This document shows positions 10,496-23,400 of a DNA stretch of 64,000 nt, one piece after another; position 1 is the first letter of the stretch; every line of letters starts with the position of its first letter. A program made the position numbers and the translations under genes. The notes under the pieces are model-generated. The model worked only from the letters and a program-made list of their open reading frames with translations, was not told the origin of the DNA and did no database searches. This stretch comes from Hirundichthys speculiger (Eukaryota > Chordata > Actinopteri > Beloniformes > Exocoetidae), in contig JAGFBZ010000722.1 of the NCBI GenBank assembly GCA_018398805.1, positions 496,001-560,000 of the forward strand, in the 5' to 3' direction.

Positions 10496-12182
10496 CACCT
10501 GAAAAGCAGCTATTGTCACCTTTTTTTTTTTAATTCTTTTAATTTTTAATGAAAATAAAAGCACAATTCCACAACAAGCAGGATCTAACGACAAAACTTG
10601 ACAATTTAAAGAGTTACGATTTTGTAAAATTAGATTTCTATACCACAAAAAAAAATTCATCTTTTTTGGACGAAAAGTTACTATTACTCAGAATTCGCAA
10701 TTTTAGGACAAATTTGTAATTTTAGGACAAATAGTTGCCATGTAGCAATTCTTTACAAGAAAATAAAGTGAAATTTGAAAGTTTTCATTCACTTTGTTTT
10801 AACAACATAAATATATTGTGAAGTTCGCCAAAACAGTTTGTGAATTTCCAGAAGCTGCAGCTCTGACATCACAGCAGTGAAACTACCAAGAAAAATAAGC
10901 CTCAGTGTCTCAAAATATACATTTTTAAATTTCCGAATGCTGAATGGGTATGAGCAGAGCTGTCCCGACCAGAAATGGTGACGGAGATGAAACAAAGTTG
11001 TTTTAAATGAATGCAAACAATCAGTGAAATTATAAAGCTTTTTGTCAGGGAAGAATCTGCACAATCTATGAGCTTTTATGTAAAACAGTCAGTCAGATGG
11101 AAAACAGCTTAATATGAGTATTTTATTAACCATTAATTACACTATTGACTGTTTATAGACCACAAGTGAGACAACAACTTCTCAAGTTTCAAATATCAGA
11201 AAAGTGAAGGTTATTTTTAAATAACTCCTGATCACTTGTAACGAATAACTAATGACGAGTTAATATTAAAGGTAGGATAAGTAATTCTACGTGAACACTT
11301 TTTGTCACATTCAGAGAACATCTCTTCTGTGTCTCTTCTCTTGACCATCTGCCCACCTTGTGAGTTCGCTGCAGAAAAACAAAAATAAAACATAATACAG
11401 AAATGCCCAACCTTACCTTTAAATGGGCGTGGCCTGAATGGAGGACTCATAAATAAGTATTCCTCTAATAGCTCTAAACAGGGAATCACCCAGTAGATAT
11501 CAATGAGGTTCCAGCTCCTTAATTACTAAATAACTTTAACATTCATTTCTAGTTTTGTGATAGTTTTCAGCCAGTCTGGTGGGTGTGTTTAATGAGTCAG
11601 CCATTACTGTTTTAGATCGTTACCTGTCCATCGGTGATCCTTCCATCATTAGGACATGCTAAGAAGCAGTTAGCCTCTGATTAATTCTCCATCAGTTACC
11701 ATGGAGCTAAAAAAAACATTTTGTGGGCCTCGTTGTAAAGTTTCACCCAGATATCATCCTTTTTTAAGCAGAACTTCAGCATCAATCAGTGGGCTGGACC
11801 ACAGAACAAAGTGCTTTCTTCATTTTAGACATTTATTAATTATATTCATTAGCATTCTTTTCTGATTTATTATTCAGAACTCTTCATCTGAATTCTTCTT
11901 TTGATGTTTTCTGGCCAACTTTTCTTTCTGTTTCCATCTGCAGCTAAAAGCTGATGAACTTCTTGAATTTTTCTCTGAAAATGTCAGTGGTTTAATGCAC
12001 CACAGCTGCCGCAATTCAGACGGGAAAGAGGGCGAGATGGCCAGAGAACACACACACACAAAAGAAAGACTCCAGCCCCCCGATTACTTAATTACTGAAA
12101 TGAGCATTCATTACTGAATGCAGCCCCGCAGAGGCTGTAATCCTGATCGCCGCTAATTTACCTGCCGTGTGTGAAGGTACGA
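10496..12182. other. AT-rich intron
   Basis: Apart from a possible short MITE at 11266-11423, nothing is recognised. Confidence 0.7.
11266..11423. repeat. Possible short TIR element
   Basis: TTAAAGGTAGGATAAG at the left and CCAACCTTACCTTTAA at the right suggest a roughly 155-bp MITE ending in TTAA. The match is short. Confidence 0.4.
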
Positions 12183-12704
12183 TAGGGCCCTATGAAATCT
12201 GTTTTATTTTTTCTCAAATTCCGTTTAAATTTTTTTCATTTTCGGTGTTTTTCGGTTTTTAATTTTTGAGAATTCCATTTTAAGCATTTTATGCAAATTT
12301 AGCCCCAAGACAGTATAGAAAGTAATGAAATATACACAATTTAGGCAATTATAACAGTAAACTTTAATGTTTTGTACTTTTAAACAAATTGTGTCCAACA
12401 AAACATTCGTTTTTTTGACAAACAAAAAAATTCTAAAGTTCTTTCTATTTAATAAATAACTAAGAAAAAATAACTCAAATAGGTAGGAAGGGCAGAAGAG
12501 GGCAGAGAAGCTAGAGTGTCCCCAGCTTTTAGTGACCCCTCTTGGAACATTTTCTCAAAAGGAAAGTTCCTTTTAGTCTGGGAGAGAAAAATCAGACTTT
12601 TACACAAATTGCCGTTCAGTTCTGTTATATTGCGCATTTAAAGTAAATTCCGTTTTTAACCACCAATTCCGCGATTCCGTGATCGCGGATTCCATGGGGC
12701 CCTA
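12183..12704. mobile_element. TIR element, 522 bp, hAT-like
   Basis: Ends TAGGGCCCTATGAAATC and GATTCCATGGGGCCCTA are inverted repeats. The flanks share GTACGA (12177-12182 and 12705-12710), a 6-bp duplication. No coding content. The terminal TAGGG is shared with the other hAT-like elements here, but the short duplication makes the class less sure. Confidence 0.75.
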
Positions 12705-13101
12705 GTACGAGCAGGGCTGTGAATGCTCAGACTTTTAGTATGGAGAGATAAACCACAAAATGGATGCGATTCATGAACTGAATTGCAGGCTAGCGGTGGT
12801 TTTTTGAACTCATTGGCATAATGGATTTGAACCTTTAGAAGTTTCCAGCTGTGCTCAGGGAGAACTGACCCAAAATCTGGTTATTTAAATTTACTCCTAC
12901 CGAGATGAACCAGAGGACTCGAAGGCAGACGGATAATTTTCAAGTCGGCCTGACCTAAAAAATTCTCCTGTTATCTGAATTGAGCCGGCCTTGAAGGCCG
13001 GTTATCTGATTCTCCGCGAATGTTATTCCAACTGATGCTCTGCCCACCATCCAAAGTCTTGTTTGTTGTACTTTGGTCTAATATTATTGTGCTGAGGAGT
13101 T

Positions 13102-13474
13102 CCATCCATCCATCCATTATCTATACCTGTTTCATCCTCCGAAGGGTCACGGGGATCTGTTGGAGCCTATCCCAGCCGTCTACGGGCAAAAGGCAGGGAT
13201 ACACCCTGGACAGGTCGCCAGTCCATCGCAGGGCCACATACAGACAAACAACCACTCACATTCACATTCATTCCTCCGGGCAATTTAGACCCACCAATTA
13301 ACCTGACATGCATGTCTTTGGACTGTGGGAGGAAGCCGGAGTATCCGGAGGAAACCCACGTAAGGCACAGGGAGAACATGCAAACTCCACACAGAAAGGC
13401 CCCTGCTGAGGTTCAAACCAGGAACCTTCTAGCTGTGAGGCAACAGTGCTAACCACTAAGCCACCGTGCTGCCC
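13102..13474 (-). mobile_element. tRNA-type SINE, full length
   Basis: Read on the minus strand it begins GGGCAGCACGGTGGCTTAGT with an A-box-like GGCTTAGTGGTTAGCA and a degenerate B-box (GGTTTGAACC), and ends in a (GGAT)n tail at 13102. It is flanked by a perfect 13-bp duplication GTGCTGAGGAGTT at 13089-13101 and 13475-13487. Confidence 0.85.
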
Positions 13475-13569
13475 GTGCTGAGGAGTTATTTTAGTAAAAA
13501 AAAAAACAAAAAAAACACACTGTGTCACTAAGAAAACCTTTTTCTCCTCCTCCTTCCTCCTGTTACTCA

Positions 13570-13737
13570 TTTCCTAGGCTATTGTAAAGGAGCGCTGGGG
13601 CGCCAGCAGCTCTGCTAGCACACTGTTGACCCTTGTCTTATGTTTGTATTTTTGTACGTTTTTCTTGGACAAATGTACTGAAAAATGGTTTTTCCCCTTT
13701 AGGAAATACATAAAGTTTATCTTATCTTATCTTATTT
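13570..13737 (+). mobile_element. LINE-like 3' tail with (CTTAT)n
   Basis: GGAGCGCTGGGGCGCCAGCA to a short tandem tail TTATCTTATCTTATCTTA. It resembles the 3' end of the insert at 8240-8367 (GGAGCGCTGGACGCCGGCAG ... tail). Heavily 5'-truncated. Confidence 0.5.
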
Positions 13738-13994
13738 AAATGATTCTCTGAGTTTACTTGAATATGGGAGCTAATTTGTGGTGAAACAACTGAATTTCAC
13801 GACAGCCGGACATAAAGATTTGGGAACCACATTTCCCAAGAATAATCAGAGGGGAAAAACCTTTGGAAAAATCCTGTTTCCCATCATTTATTTCTTGTTA
13901 TAATGTTGGTAAATGAAACAATCCGTTATCAGACGACATCAGTCGTTAATTACCCGTCTGACCGTCCTCCCTCTGACAGGTGAACTCTGCTCAC

Positions 13995-14258
13995 CTGGGG
14001 AGAGCTTCGGGGACATCGGTGACTTTGTGGGGCCGACGTTGGGGGTCAGGGCGTTGCTGCTGCCCTCTAAGGCTTTGACCTGGGTGCAGGGAGATCGGTG
14101 GGGCCCCCCGGGCGTGTGAGTCCCCGTTCCTGAGCGCTGTGAGGAGGAGCGAGACGAGCACGGGGAGGTGGTGGCGCCGGATCCCGCTGCGCTCTTCGCG
14201 CCGGAGTGCTCGGGGGTGTGCCGGCTCATCGCGGACAGGATGCTTTTCCCGTTCATCC
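13995..14258 (-). CDS. dgkg: DGK exon: Ser/Pro/Thr-rich linker
   Basis: This is the longest exon here (264 bases). It codes a low-complexity linker between the RVH domain and the EF hands, rich in Ser, Thr, Pro, Gly and Arg, with several SP/TP sites near the end (TPNVGPTKSPMSPKLSPE). Class I kinases vary in length and sequence here, so identity rests on open frame, splice sites (acceptor actcag, donor gtgagc) and exact phase fit on both sides (Gly and Glu codons completed across the introns). Proline-directed phosphorylation is plausible but inferred. The exon is GC-rich compared with its introns. Confidence 0.85.
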
Positions 14259-16381
14259 CTGAGTTGGTAACAGGAACGTGAAGAAAAACACAAAGACATC
14301 ATCGTTTGGACATGCACCGCTGAAGACGAAGAGCGGTGGAACAGGAGTCGAAGAGCAGCACAGATAAACGCCGCAGACGTGTAGCGTTGAACTCCACAAC
14401 AGCAATCCAAAAAAAAAAAGAAAAAAAAAGAAACGCACAGTGAGACAAGAAGCAGGTACGACACGGCATTACCCCAACTGACCCACAGGTGAAATACCAA
14501 GGACTCACATCAACACAACACAGTCACCAAGAGAGCAGGAGGCCGTAGCCAGCAGGACTGCTGTCCTGTTAGGACGGCTGGAGCCGGTGGGCCTGCTGTG
14601 GTACCTGTAATGGGGGCACAGGCCACTTCGGTCTGAATAGAGATGCCTGCATCGATGGAACGGGCTTCTGCGGTCAGTCGATGGTTCCAAGGAGCAAAAG
14701 ACAGCAGCAGATGTGAGCATCAGCAAAGACAGAGAGCCCTTTCTGGTCTAGACTGTGTTAAAGACTTTTTATCAGACTCTGACTCTTCAGTTGTACTTCG
14801 GTGAGTACAGTAAAAAAATAAAGCCCAGTTTCTTTTTTCTTATATGAGACAAAAAAAGAGCTTTTTCATTATTATTTTGTTTCCTTTCAAGATGAAAATA
14901 CAGCCTTTTTCATCACTGAGAGCCAACGAGCGATCGTCATCAACCGCGTGCTCCGTGGATGCAACAGAAAACAATAAATATGAGAAAGCAGGTATGACAG
15001 ATTCATATTCATATTCATTTCTCTCTTATTTTTTTATATAAACGCCTCTTTAAACTGTGGAGCTTCACCTCAGAGGTAAAATAGAGGATTTCTGAAGCAG
15101 ATTCGGACCTGTAGTTGTTGAAAACAACCACCAGGTGGCAGTACAGGCTCTGTCTGGAAACCTACAGCAGCAGCAGGCTGACCAAGCACACCTGCTGAGC
15201 CGCCTAATCAACGATACTTTGATTCAATTTTGCAAAAATGTTAAAGATAAACTCGGTTCAATGTGTCTGTCTGAGCCAGCCACAACATTTAAAACCAGCC
15301 TCTACATAAAGTTTATCAGCTGTTATCACAGTACATTTATTCCATCTCCTTCCAGTTCAACGCCAGTACAGCACCAGTTTAATCCAGTCCAGTTAATTTA
15401 GTTTCATTTCAGCTAAATGCAACCGTTTCGGTCAAATAGCCACTTCGTACGATGTTCTGGGGATTTGTTTCTGCTCTCTTTCCTCTCCATGTATGTAGAG
15501 TATGAATCATTGCTCCTGTCAGTAGCTTTGTTCAGGAATCTCCAGAATAATCTCTGTTTTTGTTGGCATGTCTTTCCTGCCCTGTCACCCCCAGCTGGTC
15601 GGTGCAGCTAGCTGCCCTCCCCGGGTCTGGTTCTGCTGGAGGGCTCTTCTGAAAACGGATCTCTCCTTCTCTGCTGTTGCCCAGCGGCCCACGAGCGTTC
15701 AGCCCAGGAGACCGAACCGAAGGTGAGCTCTGCTGGTATCCTTAGCCAAGCTGGTTTTTGATCTGGCTTTTTAAAACGCAGCTGTGATGAATTAAAAGGA
15801 GTTAGATCAAAGTTTGGGTTGCGACTGGCCAGAGTCCAGGTGGAGTCCAGGTGTGGTCCAGATGTGCTTGTTCTGCCCAGACGCCGGGGCTCAAGTTTCT
15901 CTTGACGTCACGACAATGAAGTTTTGAGGAAAAAAAAACTTGTGTTTTCACTTGTTTATTGATTATTTAATCAACCACGTACCACTTGAAACGCAGCAGG
16001 ACTAAACTATGAATATATGATGCAATAAATCCTTTTTTGAGCTGGAAAAGCACAACATGTGGCCTCTGAAGTCCCAACAAGAACAACCCAATCCTTCATT
16101 AGCAGCGGTGAATGTCCGTGCAGTACCGGACCCAGGACATTTACTCGGTTCGCTTTGATTTGAATCCCTGCAGAGATGATAAGGATCAGTGGGCGGAGCC
16201 AGACCAGGCCGGCGAGAGCAGACTTAGCTTCTCATGACTTTTCACATGAGAAAAAAAACAAACAAACATGGTCATGCTATTAAATTTATGAAATGGACAT
16301 TTAAGGGGGTCTTTGTCAGCAACTATGTTATCTTGGTGTGAAAGAATGCAGCTACATAAAAAAGATAAAACAGCAGTTTAC
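14259..16381. other. Intron, no clear feature
   Basis: Between the linker exon and the RVH exon. 15580-15660 (CCCCAGCTGGTCGG ... TCTGGTTCTGCTGGAGG) recalls a fish LINE 3' fragment but is too short to call. Confidence 0.6.
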
Positions 16382-16532
16382 CCAGTAAGCTGGTTCCTGG
16401 TCGAGGCTGGTCTGGGGAGCAGCCTCCAGTCTTGCTCTTGAAGGAGGTGAAGAGATGCTGACACAGCTCCTCTGGGATGTTGTTCTCCAGGTACGTGGCC
16501 ATGAAGAGCTGGAAGCCTTCATAGTCGATGGG
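16382..16532 (-). CDS. dgkg: DGK exon: RVH domain, third part
   Basis: Codes PIDYEGFQLFMATYLENNIP and then EELCQHLFTSFKSK, the conserved core of the RVH domain, followed by a hydrophilic tail (GCSPDQPRPGTSLL) that begins the variable linker. The acceptor is cccctgcag and the donor gtaaac. The exon is 151 bases, from phase 0 to one leftover G that joins GG of the next exon as Gly. No stop or odd residue is seen. Confidence 0.93.
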
Positions 16533-17289
16533 CTGCAGGGGAAGGAAACAGCAGTTGACTGAGGTCTACTCAAAGATGACCTTCAGCCATGGATGAGATT
16601 TTTTTTTTTTTTTACAGGAAGGAAAAAAAAAAGAAGAAAAGAACATGATGGTGTTTTCAGCTCATGTAGATCTCCCCTGAAATGATCTGCAGCTTTGAGT
16701 TAAAATGACAGATGGATGAAACTGTCCACGAGGAACCAGAGGAACGGGGCTAATTACTGGAGTTGAGTCAAAGCATTAGGATGGCTGGCCAGGCCAAATG
16801 AAACTGAGCTTTGACATCCCTCTGGGCGGACCTCACACTGAGAGTACGACCAGAAAACCCCTTCAAGGTTAGCAAACAGTGAATGGAAGCTGCATCCAGA
16901 TAAAACCCCGGGGGAGGGGGCTGATGGATTAAAACAGGACGACGTAAAGGGATGATAAAGACAGCAAAAACACATCATATTAATGTTTCTGAGTACATAA
17001 ATGTTGCTTCAAAGCAAGAATCAGCACCCGAGCCCTAAGCTGCCCCCCCCACCGGGCCACATGGCAGGTGCATCGTAGCACCAAACTCGGTGAACTCTAA
17101 ACAGTGACCTTTCCCCCCAAGGCAGGGTGAGGGACCATCTGCAGAGGATAAGACCGGGTCATGTCATGTTAGTGGACAGGATGTGCATGCAGTCTGCCGA
17201 CACAGACACCACACAGCATGCAGAGCCCGCCGGGCCGAGGCTTACTTGGTTCAGAACGTCTTGCTTCTGTTTAACAGCGAGCAGGAGAG

Positions 17290-17320
17290 AGAGGAGGAAG
17301 GAAGGAAGGAAGGAAGGGAG
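17290..17320. repeat. (GGAA)n microsatellite
   Basis: GAAGGAAGGAAGGAAGGAAG followed by purine-rich sequence. Confidence 0.85.
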
Positions 17321-17466
17321 GAGGAAAGAGCAAAGGAGAAGTGGGTAGAAGAAGAGAAGGGGTTAGGTATTTTGTGCGCGGGGACACCTTGTGTTGTGTT
17401 GCTTTGCACCGCCAGAGAGGACACAGGTGAGCCAAGATAACAGACACTTCAGATAAAGAGGAGCAT

Positions 17467-18225
17467 CCCTCAGGTCACATGACCCCTCAGGTCACATGAC
17501 CCCTCAGGTCACATGACTCCTCAGGTCATATGACTCCTCAGGTTGCATGACTCCGCAGGTCATATGACTCCTCAGGTCGCATGACTCCTCAGATCACATG
17601 ACTCCTCAGGTCACAGGACTCCTCAGGTCATATGACTCCTCAGGTCGCATGACTCCTCAGGTCACATGACTCCTCAGGTCATATGACTCCTCAGGTCACA
17701 TGACTCCTCAGGTCATATGACTCCTCAGGTCACATGACTCGTCAGGTCATATGACTCCTCAGATCATATGACTCCTCAGGTCGCATGACTCCTCAGATCA
17801 TATGACTCCTCAGGTTGCATGACTCCGCAGGTCATATGACTCCTCAGGTCGCATGACTCCTCAGATCACATGACTCCTCAGGTCACAGGACTCCTCAGGT
17901 CACATGACTCCTCAGGTCGCATGACTCCGCAGGTCATATGACTCCTCAGGTTGCATGACTCCGCAGGTCATATGACTCCTCAGGTCGCATGACTCCTCAG
18001 ATCACATGACTCCTCAGGTCACAGGACTCCTCAGGTCACATGACTCCTCAGGTCGCATGACTCCTCAGGTCGCATGACTCCGCAGGTCATATGACTCCTC
18101 AGGTTGCATGACTCCTCAGGTCATATGAGTCCTCAGGTCACATGACTCCGCAGGTCATATGACTCCTCAGGTCGCATGACTCCTCAGGTCATATGAGTCC
18201 TCAGGTCACATGACTCCTCAGGTCA
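17467..18225. repeat. 17-bp minisatellite, about 44 units, M-box-like
   Basis: The consensus CTCAGGTCACATGACTC is repeated with no visible length change over 759 bp. Variants replace CACATG by CATATG, CGCATG, TGCATG or CACAGG. GTCACATGAC is the M-box type E-box bound by MITF/TFE factors, and GTCATATGAC is a perfect palindrome. A variant block starting GGTTGCATGACTCC recurs at 17541, 17813, 17949 and 18102, spaced by whole units (16, 8, 9), so the array has a higher-order structure. It lies in the large intron between the second and third DGK exons. Confidence 0.97.
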
Positions 18226-21200
18226 AACCTGTGCTGGTGCACCACGACTTGAATAAACAGATAAGATGTTTGGCATTTTCACATCTAAAAAAATAAAATA
18301 AAAAGGCAAGAAAAACTTCCACTTGTCTACATTAAAAAAAATATCTTTCATCTAAAATTTATGTTTGACTATTTATTTAGCAAAAGTTATTACAAACGAA
18401 CTGTTTCCCAGCGTCATCGCTGACGTTGCTTAAATGGAGTTGCACACACACGTGCACATCACAGCAGAGTTCAAGATGAACACGCGCATGTATGGCGTGA
18501 CCGTGCAGCCGGGCTGGTGCACGGGGCTGGTGCACGGGAACGTGCGCCACCTCATCCTGAGGGACTCCTGAGGAAGAAGAAAGAGAAATACCACGGACGG
18601 AAAAACCAGGCAAGTAGGAAAGATCCAGACGTGCACAGTTCAGTGCATGTACCGTTATAACTCAACTGGGCTGTTTCACCGAGCAGAAGTCTGTCTATCC
18701 AAGCAGACGTGCACACGCAGGGAATCGATTTACCACCGAAGGTGTCAACATGGTGAATGATGCTACCTGCCTTCAGCTTGTTAGCGGTGAAGAACAGAAC
18801 ACCAGATAAATCTATGGAGCCAACTGGAACAACGATGAAGCGGACAGACTTGCAGCTCTGTACAGTTCACAAAGCTTTTGTTTTCTTCTCTGTTTTTCCT
18901 CTGTTACTTCTGCGTCACAGCTCAGGATGGGAGCGAGTCCCATTTCAGTCAAACTAATGGATTAATTTTTTCTTCTTTTCTAACATCCTGCTGACACCCT
19001 CAAGGCTGTGACACTCAAACTGGGCTCCGGTAAAAGCTGGGAACATCATCAGAGGTCTCTGATCAGAGGGGTGCAGTCCTCCGAACAACTGAGATTAAGT
19101 AAATTCAAAGGTATGGTGGGAGATCTTTGAAAAAATGGTTCCAGCAATCCAACTCAAGCTCTGCCTCCTCCTCTTCAGCCCACCCCTCTAAACCACACCT
19201 TCACACGATTCTGCACTGATATACAAGTCGGCATAACGGGTAGCGGCTTTAGCGAGCGGAAGATTGCATTAGTGGTTAGCGGAGGTTCCTAAACCCGCAG
19301 TTTGCGGGTAGCGGCTAGCGGCTACCTACCCAGTGTACGATCAGGGCCTTTATCTTTCTTTTCATCGCCAGATATTAAAAACGGGAAGGCGGTTGACTTC
19401 GGGGAGAGCCAAGGCCAACAGAGCAAACATTACATTCCCCCAAAAGGACAAAAACAAGAGAAAACAAATATACAAACCTTCAATTAAATGTCCTAGCACT
19501 ACACACAAATACAAGGGGAAAAATATGGGTCATATGGAACAAAAATAGCAGCTCTGGTAAAAAAAATAAGGTTAACTGTGAAGCATAGGTCAAGTTTCCC
19601 AGAGATGTACGTCGCCTGCTTTTGCTTCCTGCTCTCGTTTCACAGCTGGGTCCAGCTGCTGATTTATGCTTCGTGTTTGTCATCTCATCCCTCACTAACT
19701 TTCCTTCCAGCTATCCCCTGCTCCTTTCCAAACTGTTGCCGTTCTCCGTCATTTGTCTTTGTCCTGCCCCACTCGTCAGCTGGATTTCATTTATATCTCT
19801 GGAATGCCCCGCTGCACCAGCACTTTTACTTTAGCCTAATAAATTAGCCTTCATTTGTGTCCTGCCTGCAGTCTGTAAAACTGCATCCAGAGCGTCCACT
19901 TCTGCAAATCAGCCTGTGACGAATAGAGCAAACGGCAGCAGATTGTAGCCTCAGATTAGAAGTCATAACTTCTGCCTGCTGGGTTTGTAGGCGCCGTAAA
20001 CGACGGCCGCTCCAGGAGAACACTCTGTGATGAGATCCTCCTTGTTGACCCAACCCCACGAGCTGCCAAGGCCTGCCAGGCATTATTCATATCTCTCGTT
20101 TCTCCTTATTTGGCCAAAGAACCACGAGGCTGCAATTTGCTGCGCGTCATGTAGCACGGTGGGTTCAGAAAAACGTGCTCACGAGTGGCTGGAAACGCAC
20201 ACACTTCTCACAGACAACGCAGAGGCCACAGTGCGAATACTGTGAAACATTTAAAGCAGCTAATATCGATGCCTTACAATGTCAGTGCACCCAGATGCTC
20301 TCCGTTTAGAACATTTACCTCAGAGTCGGACGGATGATGCTTCTCCACGTGAGCGGCCTCGCATGTAAAATTCTCCCGAGGGCACCGATGACACATCTCA
20401 AGAGTTCATTCAATCCTCTCCGGTTTGGCGGGGCGACGCGATGGTTTGACTGACTTCTTCTCGGCGTTAAAAGGTACGTTTAAGGAGGCTTGACATCCCA
20501 GGCTGAAAGAATGCACCTGTCCTCATAAAGTAATCAAAGTGGAAACATGTCAGTTACCAGAGGCCACAGCGACATCCGTCAGCCAGACTTGAAAGGGGTG
20601 CGCCGGCGTTTTGGGGACTGTTTCTGAGCGTGACGCAGCGTGTCAAAACCAACATGGTGTTCCCTGCTGGGGGTTGTTACAGTGGACCGGTCCGCGTGAT
20701 TGATTTGGCACAAGTTTTACAGCAGATGTCCTTGCTGACACGGCTGGGAGTCGGGCCCGGAGCCTGGAGCTCCCACGCTGGACCATGAACCCACCGCGCT
20801 CACCGAGTAATCATTTACTGATGTGGGGCCTGTTTTCCAGCCCGGTCTGTCGGCTTCAGGATGGCCAACTCCAGATTTACACCATGATGCTGAAGTCTGC
20901 TTCTGCTTCACAGCTTTCAGTTCTGCAGAACTTACTGCACATGGCCTTTGTTAGCCTCTTTCCCCCCAGTAGATCTTTCACAAACGTCTGTGGAGCAAAG
21001 CTACGCTAAACTATGATTTTCACTGGATACAAGGATGAAGACACTGTTAATCCCTTATATAAAGTGAACATGTGTGTCTAAAGGTGTACGGATATGTGTG
21101 TATATGGATGAATATGTATGTTTGAGGCTGTACTTCCCCCTACTCACGTTTCAAACATCTTGTTACTGTTATTGGTGATTTTATTATTATTAATAATACT

Positions 21201-21482
21201 CAAAACTAAGCATTCACTCACAAATAAAACAAAGGTTTCACAAACCACAGACTGCATTCTATATATAATTTAATATCTAAATTATGATTTAATCGCAGTT
21301 TGAGAAGAATCAGACACTATGCATCACAATCTAACCTCAGTGGTGGTGTAAATGTGGAGTTTTCCATCCTGATGGAACCTGAATGTTGTTGCTGCAGTGA
21401 AGGGGACCAGGTGCTGCCATCGATGGCGTGGCTTTACAAGACTGGAGAAGACGACGGCAGACAAACCCTCTGTGCTGTAGCT
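18226..21482. other. Large-intron sequence
   Basis: Only the AGCGG repeat at 19226-19325 is recognised. Remaining frames look random. Confidence 0.65.
19226..19325. repeat. Dispersed AGCGG-rich repeat, copy 1
   Basis: GGGTAGCGGCTTTAGCGAGC ... GCGGTTAGC-like blocks and TTTGCGGGTAGCGGCTAGCGG; related to 34634-34730. Confidence 0.6.
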
Positions 21483-22826
21483 CAGTGTTTTTCAACCTTT
21501 TTCGAGCCAAGGCACATTTCTTTCATTAAAAAAAAATCCAGCAGCACACCACCAGCTGAAAATGTGGGAAAAAAAGCTCATATTAACAATATAAGTGTTA
21601 TATTGTTAATATAAGCATTTTTCTCACAAAGAAGAATAGGAATCAAATAGAAAGAAAAAGTATTTTATTAATTTTTCATATTTATTCACTCAGTATAAAA
21701 CCTGGGCCTGTTTGGATGAACACAGCTGATATCCTGAAAGCTTTTCCTCCACAGCTCTCAGTCTTTCTCTGTTTTTAGTTTATACAGCAGTCAGGCTTGA
21801 AAAGCTCACCTCACACAGATATGTTGTGGAAAATGGGAGCAATGTTAAAATAGCTTTGTTGGCCAGCATGGGGAACTCCTTGGCAGCTGCCAACCAAAAA
21901 CTGTCTAAAGGTGGATCAGCACAAGTTTAGCTGGAGACCAGGATCTTGTCTCAGTTCAGTTAGTTCCTCCTGCTCCTGTAAAGTCATGTCCTTTCCAACA
22001 GCTGATGCTGAGCTGTATAGGTCTCTAACCCAGTCAAGGCACTCTGTGGAGGCTGAAGAGAACTCAAGAGTTTTCACACAGTGCAGCAGTATTAACATCT
22101 TGCCATTAATTGGTGAGTGGGAACATTTCAAGATTGCCATTTTCCACATGTTGCAGCCAGAGTTGCAACTTTGAATGGAATCCATTTATTTTATCTGTAC
22201 TTGTAAGCAGGTTTTCATTTCATGCATTTGTGTGTTCAGTTCATTGAGATGATGAAAAATATCTGCCAGGTATGCCAGCCTTGCACACCACTCATCACTT
22301 GCAAGTAGCTCATTTGTCAGAAACACTTTAAGTTCCTCTCGCAGCTCAGAACACACGGGCCAGCACCTTGGCGCTCGACAACCATCGGACCTCCGTATGA
22401 AACAGCAAGGCTTTACGTTCCGCTCCTATTTCCTCACACAAAGCCGCAAATATGCAACTTTTCACAGGTCGTGACTTCACAAAGTTTACCATGCGCACAG
22501 CATCATCCAACACAGGAACGAGGTCTGCTGGTAAAGTCTTGGCTACGAGGGCTTCACGGTGTAAAAAACAGTGCGTAATGATCACATCCGAGTTTTTTTT
22601 TCCTTAACTCTGGCGGCCTGACCATGGCTGCAGCTCCATCTGTGCAGACACTCCTGCAGTTTTCCCACTTAAGTCCCCCCTTTTTTCCAGATATTCTGAT
22701 GTACATGATTACAAGTACTACAGTATTACATGATGCCAGGAGCGAGACTGCACAGGCACACAAATTGGATCATTTTGCCACGGCACACCTGACAATATCT
22801 CGTGGCACAGTGCTTGAAAAACACTG
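21483..22826 (-). mobile_element. hAT (Charlie/ZBED type) transposon, decayed
   Basis: Ends CAGTGTTTTTCAACC and its complement (CAGTGTTTTTCAAGC) are flanked by the perfect 8-bp duplication CTGTAGCT at 21475-21482 and 22827-22834. The transposase is on the minus strand and fragmented: an upstream piece with WENCRSVCTDGAAAMV (catalytic Asp region), a piece with [18 protein letters not shown], and a C-terminal piece near 21916-22185. At 1344 bp it is internally deleted relative to an autonomous hAT. Confidence 0.9.
22346..22763 (-). pseudogene. hAT transposase core, fragmented
   Basis: Two overlapping reading frames hold the ZBED/Charlie-type core: [18 protein letters not shown], then [20 protein letters not shown] and [16 protein letters not shown]. 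The frame slips near 22560-22600 at a T run. It belongs to the element 21483-22826. Confidence 0.8.
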
Positions 22827-23400
22827 CTGTAGCTTTCTGCTATAAAACATGCTTTTGTGATCAAATATAATGGAAAAACCACATATACCACCCCGTATAA
22901 AACATCACAGCAGCCTCCATCAAATACATCATTTCAATTCAGTTCAAAAACCTTCATTCATTCCTTTATGGCAGACAGAAGGGTATGAAATGTTCATGCG
23001 CCGGCTCTGATACTGCACTATCACACAGGACCAGATGGCCACAGCCTTGAATCTCATGACTGGGCTCCTTGTTGTGCGTTGGGTCGATTATACTGAGTTC
23101 TGATTCTGACGGATGTGGAAGTTAACTGTTGCAGAACCTGGCGGTCCTGCACCTCCCGAGGCCAGAGTCCAGCAGAGACAGCAGTCCGTGGTGGGGACGC
23201 GAGTCTGGTCATGCTGTGGGCGCGAGACAGGCTGCATTTGTGTCTGATTTTCCTGGATCTTCTCCTCTCTCCTCACCACATCAGCTGCATCCTGAACTCT
23301 CTGACTGCACGTGACCCAGCTGCTGCAGGCCGTCACTGCACACAAGTACTGATGCTGCTCCTCATACGTGTCTGTTTACAGCATTGTTTCATCTTGTGTT

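Noticed and set aside
13991..14500. 169-codon minus-strand frame over the linker exon
   Set aside because: Wrong frame and it runs into the intron; the real exon frame is the one that fits both splice phases.
17467..18225. CRISPR-like array
   Set aside because: Units are 17 bp with no spacers of unique sequence; it is a minisatellite in a vertebrate intron.
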